A stretch of DNA of 64,000 nucleotides from Cereibacter_A azotoformans (GTDB taxonomy: Bacteria > Pseudomonadota > Alphaproteobacteria > Rhodobacterales > Rhodobacteraceae). Location of the stretch: the NCBI RefSeq assembly GCF_003050905.1, contig NZ_QAOT01000009.1. One strand, written 5' to 3'. A model generated the notes under the pieces. It made no database searches, was not told the origin of the DNA, and saw nothing but the letters and a program-made list of their open reading frames with translations. Below, in pieces: positions 50,313 to 58,734 of this stretch; within the stretch, counting starts at the first letter, position 1; every line of letters starts with the position of its first letter. The position numbers and the translations under genes were made by a program.

Positions 50313-50780
50313 ATGCTATCCACTGCCACGAAGCCCCGCGGCGTCATCATCCCCGATCATCAGGCTCTCGTCGACGCGATCAGCCTTGAGATCAAGATCA
50401 TCACGACGAAGATGGCGATGGGCGACCACGCCGTCTGGACGGACCAGCCTCTCGGCGTCTGCGCCGGGAGGAAGGGTGGAAGCTGGAAGGTCGTGCTCTT
50501 CCGCCTGCCCCACCGCTGCGACGCCGAGAAAGCCATCGCCGACCTCCACGGCCGCTTCCCGCTCGTCACGCACACGACGTGGGGCACCCCGTCCCACCAC
50601 ATCGCGTGGCAGCTCATGCAGACCGCCGGATCCGATCTCGACCGGACGGTAACCCGCCATGACGCGACCGAGTGGAAGGACCGCTTCACCGAAGAGGAAG
50701 ACCCGTCTCTCATGCGCCGCCAGCTCGAGGCTATGCGCACCATCGCTCACAAGCGCGTCCGCGCGCACACGGAGGCCTGA
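50313..50780 (+). CDS. Hypothetical phage protein, 155 aa
   Basis: A 155-residue soluble protein (IIPDHQALVDAISLEIKIIT, then DQPLGVCAGRKGGSWKVVLF and VTHTTWGTPSHHIAWQLMQT). No family recognised. It starts 2 nt after the Toprim stop and ends 1 nt before the next gene, so it belongs to the same unit and may help the Toprim protein. Confidence 0.7.
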   Translation: MLSTATKPRGVIIPDHQALVDAISLEIKIITTKMAMGDHAVWTDQPLGVCAGRKGGSWKVVLFRLPHRCDAEKAIADLHGRFPLVTHTTWGTPSHHIAWQLMQTAGSDLDRTVTRHDATEWKDRFTEEEDPSLMRRQLEAMRTIAHKRVRAHTEA

Positions 50781-50781
50781 A

Positions 50782-51153
50782 ATGCTGGAACAGCTGAGTA
50801 CCCTCGAGACGCTGCACATGGTCGCCGCCGCAGCTGACGCCGCCAAGGTGCGCCTTACCACCGTCTCGCGGATCGACACGCTTGGCACGGATATCGTGAC
50901 CATCCACGCCCCGATCGGCGATCACGACCAGCTCACCGCCATGATCGCCGAATACGACGATATGACCGTCGTCTCGGTGGTCGACCGCAAGCGCATGAAG
51001 CTCACCGTCGTCGCAGCAACCGGCGCTTCTGGCGTCAAGCGCGGCAAGGATGTCCTCGCCGTCATGCCGATCAGCCCGCGTGCTTCCTTGATCGACGTGA
51101 TCCGCACGACGAAGACGGCCGTGGACGCCCACCACGCCGCCCGCGCCGCCTGA
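50782..51153 (+). CDS. Hypothetical phage protein, 123 aa
   Basis: A 123-residue protein. The first half has an alpha/beta look (LETLHMVAAAADAAKVRLTT, IVTIHAPIGDHDQLTAMIAE) and the second is basic (DRKRMKLTVVAATGASGVKR). No family recognised. Last gene of the Toprim unit; a terminator follows. Confidence 0.7.
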   Translation: MLEQLSTLETLHMVAAAADAAKVRLTTVSRIDTLGTDIVTIHAPIGDHDQLTAMIAEYDDMTVVSVVDRKRMKLTVVAATGASGVKRGKDVLAVMPISPRASLIDVIRTTKTAVDAHHAARAA

Positions 51154-51176
51154 CCGCCTCCACGCCAGCACCGCAG

Positions 51177-51206
51177 ACGGCCGCCTCCGGGCGGCCGTTT
51201 GGCTTT
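51177..51206 (+). terminator. Terminator after the Toprim unit
   Basis: ACGGCCGCC (51177-51185) pairs with GGCGGCCGT (51190-51198) around TCCG, followed by TTGGCTTT. It separates the Toprim unit from the head genes. Confidence 0.75.
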
Positions 51207-51252
51207 CTGCCGGTCCGGCTACGGTTTCGGATGGCCAGGCTACCGTCGCTGC

Positions 51253-51468
51253 ATGAGCACCCCGTCCGTATCCCTCGCCACCCTGTCCGCGCTGGAAGCC
51301 GCCCTCTTCAAAGGGGTGCGGATGGTCGCCTACGACGGCGGCTCGGTCACCTATGCCAGCACCAGTGAAATGCTGGCACTCCGTGACATGCTCCGCGCCG
51401 AGCTGGGCCTGCCGCCCGCTGCCAGCCGTGTCCGGCCCCGCCCCCGCCGTGCTGTGGTGAACCTGTGA
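51253..51468 (+). CDS. gpW-like head-tail joining protein
   Basis: A 71-residue protein with the gpW pattern: TLSALEAALFKGVRMVAYDG, GSVTYASTSEMLALRDMLRA. gpW completes the head portal before tail attachment in lambda-type phages. It sits directly before the resolvase (4-nt overlap) and portal, the typical gpW place between terminase and portal. Start ATG 51253. Confidence 0.82.
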   Translation: MSTPSVSLATLSALEAALFKGVRMVAYDGGSVTYASTSEMLALRDMLRAELGLPPAASRVRPRPRRAVVNL

Positions 51469-51995
51469 CACGGGTGTTCGGCATCGACCCCGGAACGAAG
51501 GGCGGTCTCGCGTGCGCTGAGATGCTGCCAGATTGCTCCGGCTACGCGTGGTCCGAGGCCATGCCGCTCCCATACTGGAAGCTGGCAAGCCGCCATGACC
51601 ATCGCACGGAGACGGTCGGCTTTCGGATGCCGGACGTGATCGAGATCGCGCGCATCCTTCGTGAGAAGCGTCCTGACTTCATCGTGCTGGAGCACGTCGG
51701 GACCGATGACCAGTTCGGCGCCAAGAGCGCGTGGACCTTCGGAGCCGGGTTCGGAGCGCTGCTTGCGGTGTGTATGACCGCCATGTGTGACGACGACACG
51801 CGCGTGAAGCTGGTCCGCCCGACGACGTGGCAGGCCGCTCTCAAGCGCGGCAAGGACAAGCCACTCAGCATTCAGCAGGCCCGCGACTGGTTCGGGATCG
51901 ACTGTGGCGACGAAGACGGCCCGGCCGAGGCGCTGGTGCTCATCGAATATTTCCGGCGGTTCATCGTGCCGACCGGCGAGGTGGAGTGCATCTGA
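51465..51995 (+). CDS. RuvC-like Holliday junction resolvase
   Basis: A 176-residue RNase H-fold nuclease. The metal-binding acids lie in VFGIDPGTKGG (first Asp), FIVLEHVGTD (Glu) and late in DEDGPAEALVLIE (Asp pair). Residues between match RuvC-type phage resolvases. It could resolve branched DNA before packaging, which fits its position next to terminase and portal. Starts at GTG 51465, overlapping gpW. Phages usually keep this gene with replication genes. Confidence 0.82.
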   Translation: MTRVFGIDPGTKGGLACAEMLPDCSGYAWSEAMPLPYWKLASRHDHRTETVGFRMPDVIEIARILREKRPDFIVLEHVGTDDQFGAKSAWTFGAGFGALLAVCMTAMCDDDTRVKLVRPTTWQAALKRGKDKPLSIQQARDWFGIDCGDEDGPAEALVLIEYFRRFIVPTGEVECI

Positions 51996-53435
51996 ATGGG
52001 CATTCTCAACTTTTTTCGCAAATCGGAACAGCCGCAGCGCCGCCAGCCCCGCCTCGCGACACGGACATACCGCGCCCCACAGGACAAGACCGTCGCCGGC
52101 GGATGGCTCCCATCGTCTGCATACGAGCGCGCCCCGTCGGCCCTTTCCGCCATCCGGGGCCGTGCCAGGGACCTCGCGCACAACAACCCCCATGCCAGCC
52201 GCGCCGTCAGCGTCCTGACGAGCCACACGGTCGGCAGCGGAATCCGTTTCAGCATGAGGGGCGACGATGAGTATGAGCGGGCCTTCCGCGCCTGGGCCTC
52301 GTCCACCGCGTGCGACTACGAAGGCCGCCTGAACCTCTACGGCCAGCAGTCCGTCATGGCGCGGACCATGTATGAGGCCGGCGACGCCTTTGCAGTCATC
52401 AGGCAGGAGCGCGAGAAGGGCGATGATGGCGTTGGCCGCATCGTCCCGAAGATCCAGCTCGTGGATCCGGACCAGCTTGATGAAGGCGCCAGCCCGCGCG
52501 GCATCGGGAACAAGGTCCTCTCAGGCGTCGAGGTGAATCCACGCGGCCAGATCGTCGGCTACCACATGAAAGTCGACCTGGACGGCCAGCGGTCGGAGTT
52601 CTTTAGCGCCGACGTCGTGATCCACCTGTTCGAACAGCTCTATCCGGGACAGGTGCGCGGCATCCCCCGCGGCGCTCAGGCGCTTGTGCGGGCCAACACC
52701 ATCGACAGCTTCATGAGCGCGGCGCTGGCGAAGGCACGTGTCGAGGCATGTCTCGCGGCGTTCATCACCGGGCCGTCGCTCGACGATAGCACGGGAATCA
52801 TTGGCGAAGCCGATGATGTTGGTGAGTTCGTGCTCCCCGAGAGGCTCGAGCCGGGCACGATTGTTCCACTGCCAGATGGGCACGATCTGAAGGTGGTCGT
52901 CCCGTCGTCGTCCGGCGGCATGCGGGAATACATCGAAGTGTCCCTCATGAGCTGCGCGATGGCCTACGGCGTCACATACGCCCAGCTCTCGGGCGACGTC
53001 AGCAAGGCGAATTACAGCTCCGAGAAAGCCAGCCGCCTCGAATTTTATAGGGGTGTCGACACGGTCAGAGCGCACTTCGTGATGCCCGCGCTGGCCAGGG
53101 TGGAGGCGGCGTTCCGCGAAGCCTTCGTTGCCAGCGAGGGCCGCGAGGTCGATGTCACGGTCTCTATGACGGCCCCCGGCCGCGAGAGCATCGAGCCCAG
53201 CAAAGACGCCCTCGCCGACATGACCGCCCTCGCCGCCGGCGGAAAGTCATTCGGCCAATACTGCGCCGAGCGCGGTCTGGATCGCGAGGAGCAGCTCCGC
53301 GAGCTGAAAGAGGAGCGCCGGATGATCGCGGATGCTGGGGTCGAGCTGCAGTTCGGGACCTTCATCCTGGCCTTGGCGGCAGCGGCCGCCGCCGAAGACG
53401 CACGTGCCATCTCGACCGACAGCGAGTCCGGCTGA
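51996..53435 (+). CDS. Portal protein (lambda gpB family)
   Basis: A 479-residue portal. Family signatures: RGRARDLAHNNPHASRAVSV followed by SHTVGSGIRF; YEAGDAFAVIRQE; KIQLVDPDQLDE; VIHLFEQLYPGQVRGIP; and ALMSYGVTYAQLSGDVSKANYSS-type (seen as CAMAYGVTYAQLSGDVSKAN). It forms the dodecameric DNA channel. ATG follows directly after the resolvase stop. Confidence 0.95.
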   Translation: MGILNFFRKSEQPQRRQPRLATRTYRAPQDKTVAGGWLPSSAYERAPSALSAIRGRARDLAHNNPHASRAVSVLTSHTVGSGIRFSMRGDDEYERAFRAWASSTACDYEGRLNLYGQQSVMARTMYEAGDAFAVIRQEREKGDDGVGRIVPKIQLVDPDQLDEGASPRGIGNKVLSGVEVNPRGQIVGYHMKVDLDGQRSEFFSADVVIHLFEQLYPGQVRGIPRGAQALVRANTIDSFMSAALAKARVEACLAAFITGPSLDDSTGIIGEADDVGEFVLPERLEPGTIVPLPDGHDLKVVVPSSSGGMREYIEVSLMSCAMAYGVTYAQLSGDVSKANYSSEKASRLEFYRGVDTVRAHFVMPALARVEAAFREAFVASEGREVDVTVSMTAPGRESIEPSKDALADMTALAAGGKSFGQYCAERGLDREEQLRELKEERRMIADAGVELQFGTFILALAAAAAAEDARAISTDSESG

Positions 53436-53485
53436 GGTTTCGGATCCACCGGATACACATGTCGCATCCATCAGAGAGACCGTCC

Positions 53486-55495
53486 ATGACGATCCGCACG
53501 CCCTCTTCCACTCCGCAGACCCGCGCCCTCCAGGTGCGGTCAGCCTCGTACGACGAGGAGGCCGGGACGGTCGAGGTGGTCTACGCGACCGCGACGCCAG
53601 CCATGCGTGACGGCTATTCCGAGGTGCTTGTCATCTCCGAAGACGCGATCGACACGACCCGCCTAGACGCCGGCGCCGTTGCTCTCCTCATGGACCACAT
53701 GCCGTGGGGCCGCGCGCTTGGCACTGTCATCGGGCACCGGATCGAGGGCGATCAAGCCATCGCTACCGTCAAGCTGAGCGTGGCCGACGAGCATAAGGGG
53801 CTGGTCGACGACATCCGCGCCGGGGTCATCCGGACCGTCTCCGTGGGCTACCAGATTCTGGCTTGGGAGGAGGTCGCGCTCGACGAGAGCCGTCCGACAG
53901 CCGTCCCGGTTATGCGTGTCACGCGCTGGATGCCTGCAGAGATCTCCCTCGTGACCATCCCTGCGGACCCTCATGCCCAGATCCGTTCCACCTCCGCCGA
54001 CCTGGTGCGGCGGACCACCACCGCTGCACCGAGAAAAGAGGCCAGCATGAAGAAGAAGATCCAGACGCGCGACGCCGCGAGCGCCGCGGCCGAGGTCGTC
54101 GAAGAAGTGGCTACCGAGGCCGGCGTTGAAGTTACGCCTGAACTGGAAGCCGCTGTCGAAGAGGCGATTCAGACCGCCGTCGAAACCGTCGCGGAAGAGG
54201 CCGCGACTGAAGATGACGCACAGGCTGACGACACGACCGACGACACCGATCAGGCCGCTCCGGCCGACGGTGAGCGTGCCGCTCAGATCGTCGAGCTCTG
54301 CACTCGCCACGGCCTGTCGGCCAAATTCGCCGCCCGGCACATCCGCGCCGGTACTGACATTCACCGCGTCCGCTCTGCCATGCTCGACGCTATCGCTGCG
54401 AGGTCCGCACCGCCCATGACTACTGCCCGCACCCAGATCACCCGCGATGCCCGTGAGGGTGCGCAGCGTCATGCCGAGGGCGCCGTCTACTCGCTGCTCG
54501 CCGGCCGGTCCGCGACCGCCGATGAAGCCGGAGATCTCCGCGGCGCCCGCCTCGTCGACATCGCCCGCCGGGCCGTGGGCGCCGACGCGCAGGGCCGCTC
54601 GGATCGCGAGGTCATCAGCATGGTGACCCGCTCGGGAATGCACACTTCCGGAGACTTTTCCTTCACGGCCGCCACCGGCGCCGCGATCGAGCGCCGTGTG
54701 CGTGAGCTCTACGAAAACGCCTCGATGGCGCTCGAGCCGCTGGTGCGGACGACCCTCGTCTCCGACTTCCGGCCGGTCGCCACCTACTCGATCGGGGGCT
54801 TCCCGGAGCTGAAAGAGACGGCTGAAGGCGCGGAATACGAGGCCGGCACGGTCACGTCCGAAAGCGGCACCTTCTCGATCGCCAAGTTCGGCCGCATCCT
54901 CACGCTGTCGTTCGAGAGCATCGTCAATGACGACCTGCGCCTCCTCGACACGGCCATCCGCGGTGCTGCGTCGAAGGGCGCCAAGCTCCGGCAGAAGAAG
55001 GTCCGCGAGGCTTTCTCGGCCAGGCTCGCCGACGGCAAGGTGCTCTTCCACGTGACCCGCAAGAACCTTATCTCCGCGCCGCTCGACGTGGAAGGACTGT
55101 CGGCCGCCCGCAAGGTCCTGCGCGAAACCCCGGATCTCGACGGCGACGCCATGAACCTGTCGCCGAAGTTCCTCGTGGTCAGCCCGGACCTCGAAACCGT
55201 CGGCCAGCAGCTCATCTCGCCGATCACGGCCGCCGTCACAGGCAGCGTGAATCCCTTCGCCTCGACGCTGACCCTCATCGTCGACCCGGTCCTGTCCGGC
55301 TCCGAGTGGATGCTCGCCGCGGATCCGAACGAGGGCGACTGCATCGAGCTGGCCGACCTCCGCGGCTACGAGGGCGTCCGCGTCGACGAGCTGCCGCTCG
55401 GCGCCGTCGACGGCGTGAGCTACCGCGCGCGTGCCTTCGCTGGCGCCCACCCGACTGGCTGGCGCGGACTGGTCAAGTCCACCGGTAACGGCTGA
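53486..55495 (+). CDS. Prohead protease-major capsid fusion protein
   Basis: A 669-residue fusion. Residues about 10-180 are an HK97-type U35 protease: VALLMDHMPWGRALGTVIG (catalytic His), KLSVADEHKGLVDDIRAGVI and RTVSVGYQI (catalytic Ser region). An acidic, Ala-rich linker (about 190-320: AAEVVEEVATEAGVEVTPEL) could serve as scaffold. The capsid domain starts near residue 330 and shows FSFTAATGAAIERRV, RILTLSFESIVNDDL, VDPVLSGSEWMLAADP. Fusing protease and capsid in one chain ensures one-to-one synthesis. The alternate start at 53459 is possible. Confidence 0.92.
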   Translation: MTIRTPSSTPQTRALQVRSASYDEEAGTVEVVYATATPAMRDGYSEVLVISEDAIDTTRLDAGAVALLMDHMPWGRALGTVIGHRIEGDQAIATVKLSVADEHKGLVDDIRAGVIRTVSVGYQILAWEEVALDESRPTAVPVMRVTRWMPAEISLVTIPADPHAQIRSTSADLVRRTTTAAPRKEASMKKKIQTRDAASAAAEVVEEVATEAGVEVTPELEAAVEEAIQTAVETVAEEAATEDDAQADDTTDDTDQAAPADGERAAQIVELCTRHGLSAKFAARHIRAGTDIHRVRSAMLDAIAARSAPPMTTARTQITRDAREGAQRHAEGAVYSLLAGRSATADEAGDLRGARLVDIARRAVGADAQGRSDREVISMVTRSGMHTSGDFSFTAATGAAIERRVRELYENASMALEPLVRTTLVSDFRPVATYSIGGFPELKETAEGAEYEAGTVTSESGTFSIAKFGRILTLSFESIVNDDLRLLDTAIRGAASKGAKLRQKKVREAFSARLADGKVLFHVTRKNLISAPLDVEGLSAARKVLRETPDLDGDAMNLSPKFLVVSPDLETVGQQLISPITAAVTGSVNPFASTLTLIVDPVLSGSEWMLAADPNEGDCIELADLRGYEGVRVDELPLGAVDGVSYRARAFAGAHPTGWRGLVKSTGNG

Positions 55496-55558
55496 TCAGA
55501 ACATCTGGCCCCCATCACTGGGGGCCACCTTCCATTCCATCGCGAGGACCCTGTCCAG

Positions 55559-55882
55559 ATGAAGACCTACATCCAGTCCGGTGACGTGCTCACCATCACC
55601 GCGCCAGCCGCGATCGCGTCCGGTGCTTTCGTCAAGATCGGTCGGCTCACGGGCTTCGCCCAGGCGGATGCCGCCGAGGGACAGCCGGTCGCCATCGTCA
55701 CCCGCGCCGTCTCCGAGGTGCCCGTCGCCGCCGCCGATCCCGTAACGGTCGGCGCGGCGGTCTATGCGGACGCCGATGGCGCCCTCACGACTGACGAGAC
55801 CGACGCGACCTATGTCGGCTACTCCACCAGTGCCGCCGTACCGGCCGCCGGCGTGGCGACAGTCAAGGTCCGCCTCGACTGA
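55559..55882 (+). CDS. DUF2190 capsid cement/decoration protein
   Basis: A 107-residue beta-rich protein of the DUF2190 type: TYIQSGDVLTITAPAAIASG, AFVKIGRLTGFAQADAAEGQ, VGAAVYADADGALTT. DUF2190 proteins sit on or stabilise phage capsids. Position directly after the capsid gene is the family norm. Confidence 0.88.
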   Translation: MKTYIQSGDVLTITAPAAIASGAFVKIGRLTGFAQADAAEGQPVAIVTRAVSEVPVAAADPVTVGAAVYADADGALTTDETDATYVGYSTSAAVPAAGVATVKVRLD

Positions 55883-55977
55883 CCCGATACCCGGCGGCGT
55901 GCTCCGGCCGCCGGGAACCGCGCCCTGCCGATCCTCACGCGGCGGGGCGCACCTTCCTCACACTGACACGGTGACAC

Positions 55978-56313
55978 ATGACGCCGAAGATCCGCGTAGC
56001 TGAAGACCAAGACCACCGGCCGCTCCCGGTCGGCCGCTTCGATAGTGCTTCGGCGATCAATGGCAACGTCGGGGACGGCCCGAAGGTCTCCTTCGAGCTC
56101 TCGCCTGGGCGTGTCTATTGCATGACATCAGACCTCGCCGTGGAGGTCGTGCAGGGTTCCCCGTCTTCCGTCTGGCCGGGCTATCACGGAGTGCTTGTCG
56201 GACCTTTCTCCCCGCACTGGCTGCTCGCCGGCGCCGATGAGGAGCTGCACGTGCGCAGCCTCGCTGCCGGCGTCTCCGGTCGCGTCACACTGACTCCGCT
56301 CGTGAGCGCGTGA
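55978..56313 (+). CDS. Hypothetical structural protein, 111 aa
   Basis: A 111-residue beta-strand-rich protein (VSFELSPGRVYCMTSDLAVE, GYHGVLVGPFSPHWLLAGAD, LHVRSLAAGVSGRVTLTPL). In the head-tail block; no family recognised. The next gene starts one base after its stop codon. Confidence 0.68.
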   Translation: MTPKIRVAEDQDHRPLPVGRFDSASAINGNVGDGPKVSFELSPGRVYCMTSDLAVEVVQGSPSSVWPGYHGVLVGPFSPHWLLAGADEELHVRSLAAGVSGRVTLTPLVSA

Positions 56314-56314
56314 C

Positions 56315-56485
56315 ATGTGGGGTCGCCTCGGACTCGGGCTGACACCACCGCCCAGGCCGGCTGCCGCCGGCGCGCCGGTGGATCCGGGAGTACCTGGCGC
56401 CCCGACTCTTTCGCGTGCTGCACTGCTCGCGATTTTCGATACCCTGACCGCGAAGCTCTCCAGCGCCGCGGCACTGGAGGACTGA
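56315..56485 (+). CDS. Small phage protein, 56 aa
   Basis: A short gene (MWGRLGLGLTPPPRPAAAGA, then SRAALLAIFDTLTAKLSS) with a Pro-rich front and one amphipathic helix. It starts 1 nt after the previous stop and ends 1 nt before the next ATG, so the spacing supports a real coupled gene. Function unknown. Confidence 0.6.
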   Translation: MWGRLGLGLTPPPRPAAAGAPVDPGVPGAPTLSRAALLAIFDTLTAKLSSAAALED

Positions 56486-56486
56486 C

Positions 56487-56840
56487 ATGGCCGAGACATT
56501 CCGCAACGCACGCCTCGCGCCCCTTCCATCAATAGGGACGGCGGGCTTCGGCACGGTCTACACCTGCCCGGCGGGAAAGACCGCCGTCATCTTGTCTGCG
56601 CAGGTCGCTAACGTGGAAGCCGCGCAGGTCGGTGTGAGCTTGCGCTGGACGGATGCGTCGGTCGGCGGGGCGGTCACGTATTTGACGGACGAAGTGCAGG
56701 TCCCGGCTGCGGCCGCACTCAATCCGCTCGCCGGGAAGCTCGTGCTCGAAGCCGGAGATACGCTTGAAGCAGGGCAAGAAGGCTCGCCTCTCGCCGCCCT
56801 GAACCTCTCCGTCTCGGTGCTGGAGCTCGACAATGCGTAA
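56487..56840 (+). CDS. Phage head/tail accessory protein, 117 aa
   Basis: A 117-residue beta-rich protein: TVYTCPAGKTAVILSAQVAN, VGVSLRWTDASVGGAVTYLT, PLAGKLVLEAGDTLEAGQEG. This strand pattern resembles decoration or fibre-associated jelly-roll proteins of phages. It overlaps the next gene by 8 nt. No firm family. Confidence 0.68.
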   Translation: MAETFRNARLAPLPSIGTAGFGTVYTCPAGKTAVILSAQVANVEAAQVGVSLRWTDASVGGAVTYLTDEVQVPAAAALNPLAGKLVLEAGDTLEAGQEGSPLAALNLSVSVLELDNA

Positions 56841-57657
56841 TGGGAACGGGAATATTCTCGGTGCCCGGCGCGTGCCTACTGCGCAAGCTGCGGGCGGTGT
56901 CTGGGGTGTCGAGGACGCTTATCTCGCGGACCGCGACGCCCAATGGCCGCGCTGGCCTGAAAATGTCGGCATTCCGTTCGATGGTAGGCTGCGCATGTGG
57001 CTCGAGGCGGACTACGGGCTCTATCGAGACGCGGACGCGACAGTCCCCGTGACGGCGAACGGACAATCCGTCAAGTCGTGGGTCAACCGCGGAAATTCGG
57101 GTCGGCTGATTCACTCGTCTGGGACCCCACCGACAAAAACCGCGTCGGGCCTGGACTTTGCGACCAATCCCGGATTTGACGCGCTGGATTGCGACAGGGG
57201 GAGATACAACTACGCTTTCGCTGTCGGAACTCAAGAGAACAACAGCGGGCGCTCGTTCATCTCCGGTCCTGCGAGCAGCGTCCCGCTCATAAGGCCGTCG
57301 TCGCTATCTGGATCGAGATACTGCTCGGTGACAGGCCCATCGTACACCGGCGTCCTGAATGTTTCATTTGCGGGCGGCACAGCCCTGTTCTCCTCTCTGC
57401 ACGGTCTACTGCTGCCGAGCACAGGATCCGTCGAGCAGGTTGTCGGCTCGGCCGGGGTCACGCAAGTCAAGGCCGGTGTCGCTTCCTATCCACCGCAGGG
57501 GCGGGCATTGATGTCGGTGGGAGCTGGGACGAACCGGGCAAACCTGGCCGCTGTGATCTGGTATTCGTCGGACGAGATGATGTCGCTCGACGAGATCAAC
57601 CACGTCATGGCATACCTCGGCACGAAATACGGCGTCGCATACCCGGTGTTCGCATGA
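56833..57657 (+). CDS. LamG/concanavalin-like lectin protein of the phage
   Basis: A 274-residue protein. Residues 50-90 (LRMWLEADYGLYRDADATVP, SVKSWVNRGNSGRLIHSSG) and the end (AAVIWYSSDEMMSLDEINHV followed by MAYLGTKYGV) have the form of concanavalin A-like lectin domains of the LamG type that end in a helix-YLGxKYG. Lectin folds bind carbohydrate, so it may decorate the head or help host adsorption. Its place between cement and head-tail genes is unusual. Confidence 0.72.
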   Translation: MRNGNGNILGARRVPTAQAAGGVWGVEDAYLADRDAQWPRWPENVGIPFDGRLRMWLEADYGLYRDADATVPVTANGQSVKSWVNRGNSGRLIHSSGTPPTKTASGLDFATNPGFDALDCDRGRYNYAFAVGTQENNSGRSFISGPASSVPLIRPSSLSGSRYCSVTGPSYTGVLNVSFAGGTALFSSLHGLLLPSTGSVEQVVGSAGVTQVKAGVASYPPQGRALMSVGAGTNRANLAAVIWYSSDEMMSLDEINHVMAYLGTKYGVAYPVFA

Positions 57658-58004
57658 CGCCATTCGCCGATATCCTCGCTGACCTCGCCGGCGTCGTCGC
57701 CTCGACCTTTGACAGCCGTACCTTCGTCTTGACCACCACTGAAGGCTCGGAACTGGCGGTTCCGGGCGTTTTCAAGAAGTCGCACCGGGACGTGCAGGTG
57801 GGTGACTATGGGGCGAAGTCCTGGGTCACGGTGCCGGTGCTTGACGTCTCGAAAGCTGCGCTGGGGGAGCTGGGAGTGACGGAGCCGGGCGAGGTGCTGC
57901 ATGGGGCGGCGGTGACGATCGAGGGGACGCACTACACGGTGGCTGAGGTGCGCGACGGTGGACTTTTTGCGCGCTGCCTCTTGTCTCTCGATCTCGACCA
58001 CTAG
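57654..58004 (+). CDS. Head-tail joining protein (gpFII-like)
   Basis: A 116-residue protein: ADILADLAGVVASTFDSRTF, VPGVFKKSHRDVQVGDYGAK, LHGAAVTIEGTHYTVAEVRD. The short helix, then beta-barrel layout resembles the FII/Ncp-like head-tail attachment proteins that sit at the portal-tail junction. Its ATG overlaps the preceding stop (ATGA). It is followed by a 306-bp gap. Confidence 0.7.
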   Translation: MTPFADILADLAGVVASTFDSRTFVLTTTEGSELAVPGVFKKSHRDVQVGDYGAKSWVTVPVLDVSKAALGELGVTEPGEVLHGAAVTIEGTHYTVAEVRDGGLFARCLLSLDLDH

Positions 58005-58310
58005 ACCTGATCCCGCCGCGCCCGTTCCTTCTCCTCTCGACCGCACCTAGACCACATACGTCAGCCATGCTTACTTACTTGACTGAGAATACGCGGTTAA
58101 AGTTTGACATGGCGGCATTTTCCGCGCGCTCAGCCCAAAAATAGGTCTTATATGCTGACGTTTTTCTGGCACTTGGAGGCATAGACGCGCCTCTTGAACC
58201 AGCTTTTAACGGTTTCAGGCGAAAAATAGGTCACGCATGCTGACCTTCTGCCGCTCCGGCCGCGGTTTCGCGCTCTCTCGCTATACCTTGCGGGGACAGC
58301 GAGGACCAGC
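58005..58310. promoter_or_regulatory. 306-bp intergenic region with operator-like repeats
   Basis: Two 23-bp direct repeats at 58137-58159 and 58222-58244 share AAAAATAGGTC and ATGCTGAC with four variable bases between; the second contains the inverted pair AGGTCA/TGACCT. A TTGACA hexamer lies at 58104-58109. Two CTAGAC motifs (58001-58006, 58047-58052), each preceded by CTCGACC or CTCTCGACC, match the motif cluster at 44.3 kb. It is a likely promoter/operator for the tail genes. Confidence 0.65.
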
Positions 58311-58724
58311 ATGCACCCACGCAAGACCCTTCGAGACGAGCTGCAGGCCGCGGTGAGAGCTGCGCTCCCAGGCGTGCCGCTCTACGTATCTCGCGCCCGC
58401 CAAGTGAATCCTGGCGAGCGCAGGCTCGCCTTCGTCTACGTCATGGCTGAGAAGATCGAGCGGCCGCGTGCCGCGCAAAATCGCGGCTCAGGGCCGCTTC
58501 GCCGGACGATCTTGGCCGAGGTAGCCGTAGCGTGTGATGGCAAGGATGGCGCCGTCGTCGACGATCTCGACGAGCTCTGCCGCTCCGTCGAGATCGCGGT
58601 CTCAGCGATTCCAGGCGTCGAGCTGACGGGGGCAAGCGTCGAAATCGACGGCTCGGGTCAGACCGTCTGCGCCTCCTGCATCATCACTCTCATCGCCGAC
58701 AAAATCGACACTCTCACCGCATGA
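58311..58724 (+). CDS. Tail terminator-like protein (gpU type)
   Basis: A 137-residue alpha/beta protein: TLRDELQAAVRAALPGVPLY, RLAFVYVMAEKIE, LAEVAVACDGKDGAVVDDLD, ELCRSVEIAVSAIPGVEL. The N-terminal helix, then strands and a paired helix at ELCRSVE, match tail terminator/tail-completion proteins that cap the tail tube. It lies directly before the tube gene, as expected. Confidence 0.8.
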   Translation: MHPRKTLRDELQAAVRAALPGVPLYVSRARQVNPGERRLAFVYVMAEKIERPRAAQNRGSGPLRRTILAEVAVACDGKDGAVVDDLDELCRSVEIAVSAIPGVELTGASVEIDGSGQTVCASCIITLIADKIDTLTA

Positions 58725-58734
58725 GGATCCCCGC

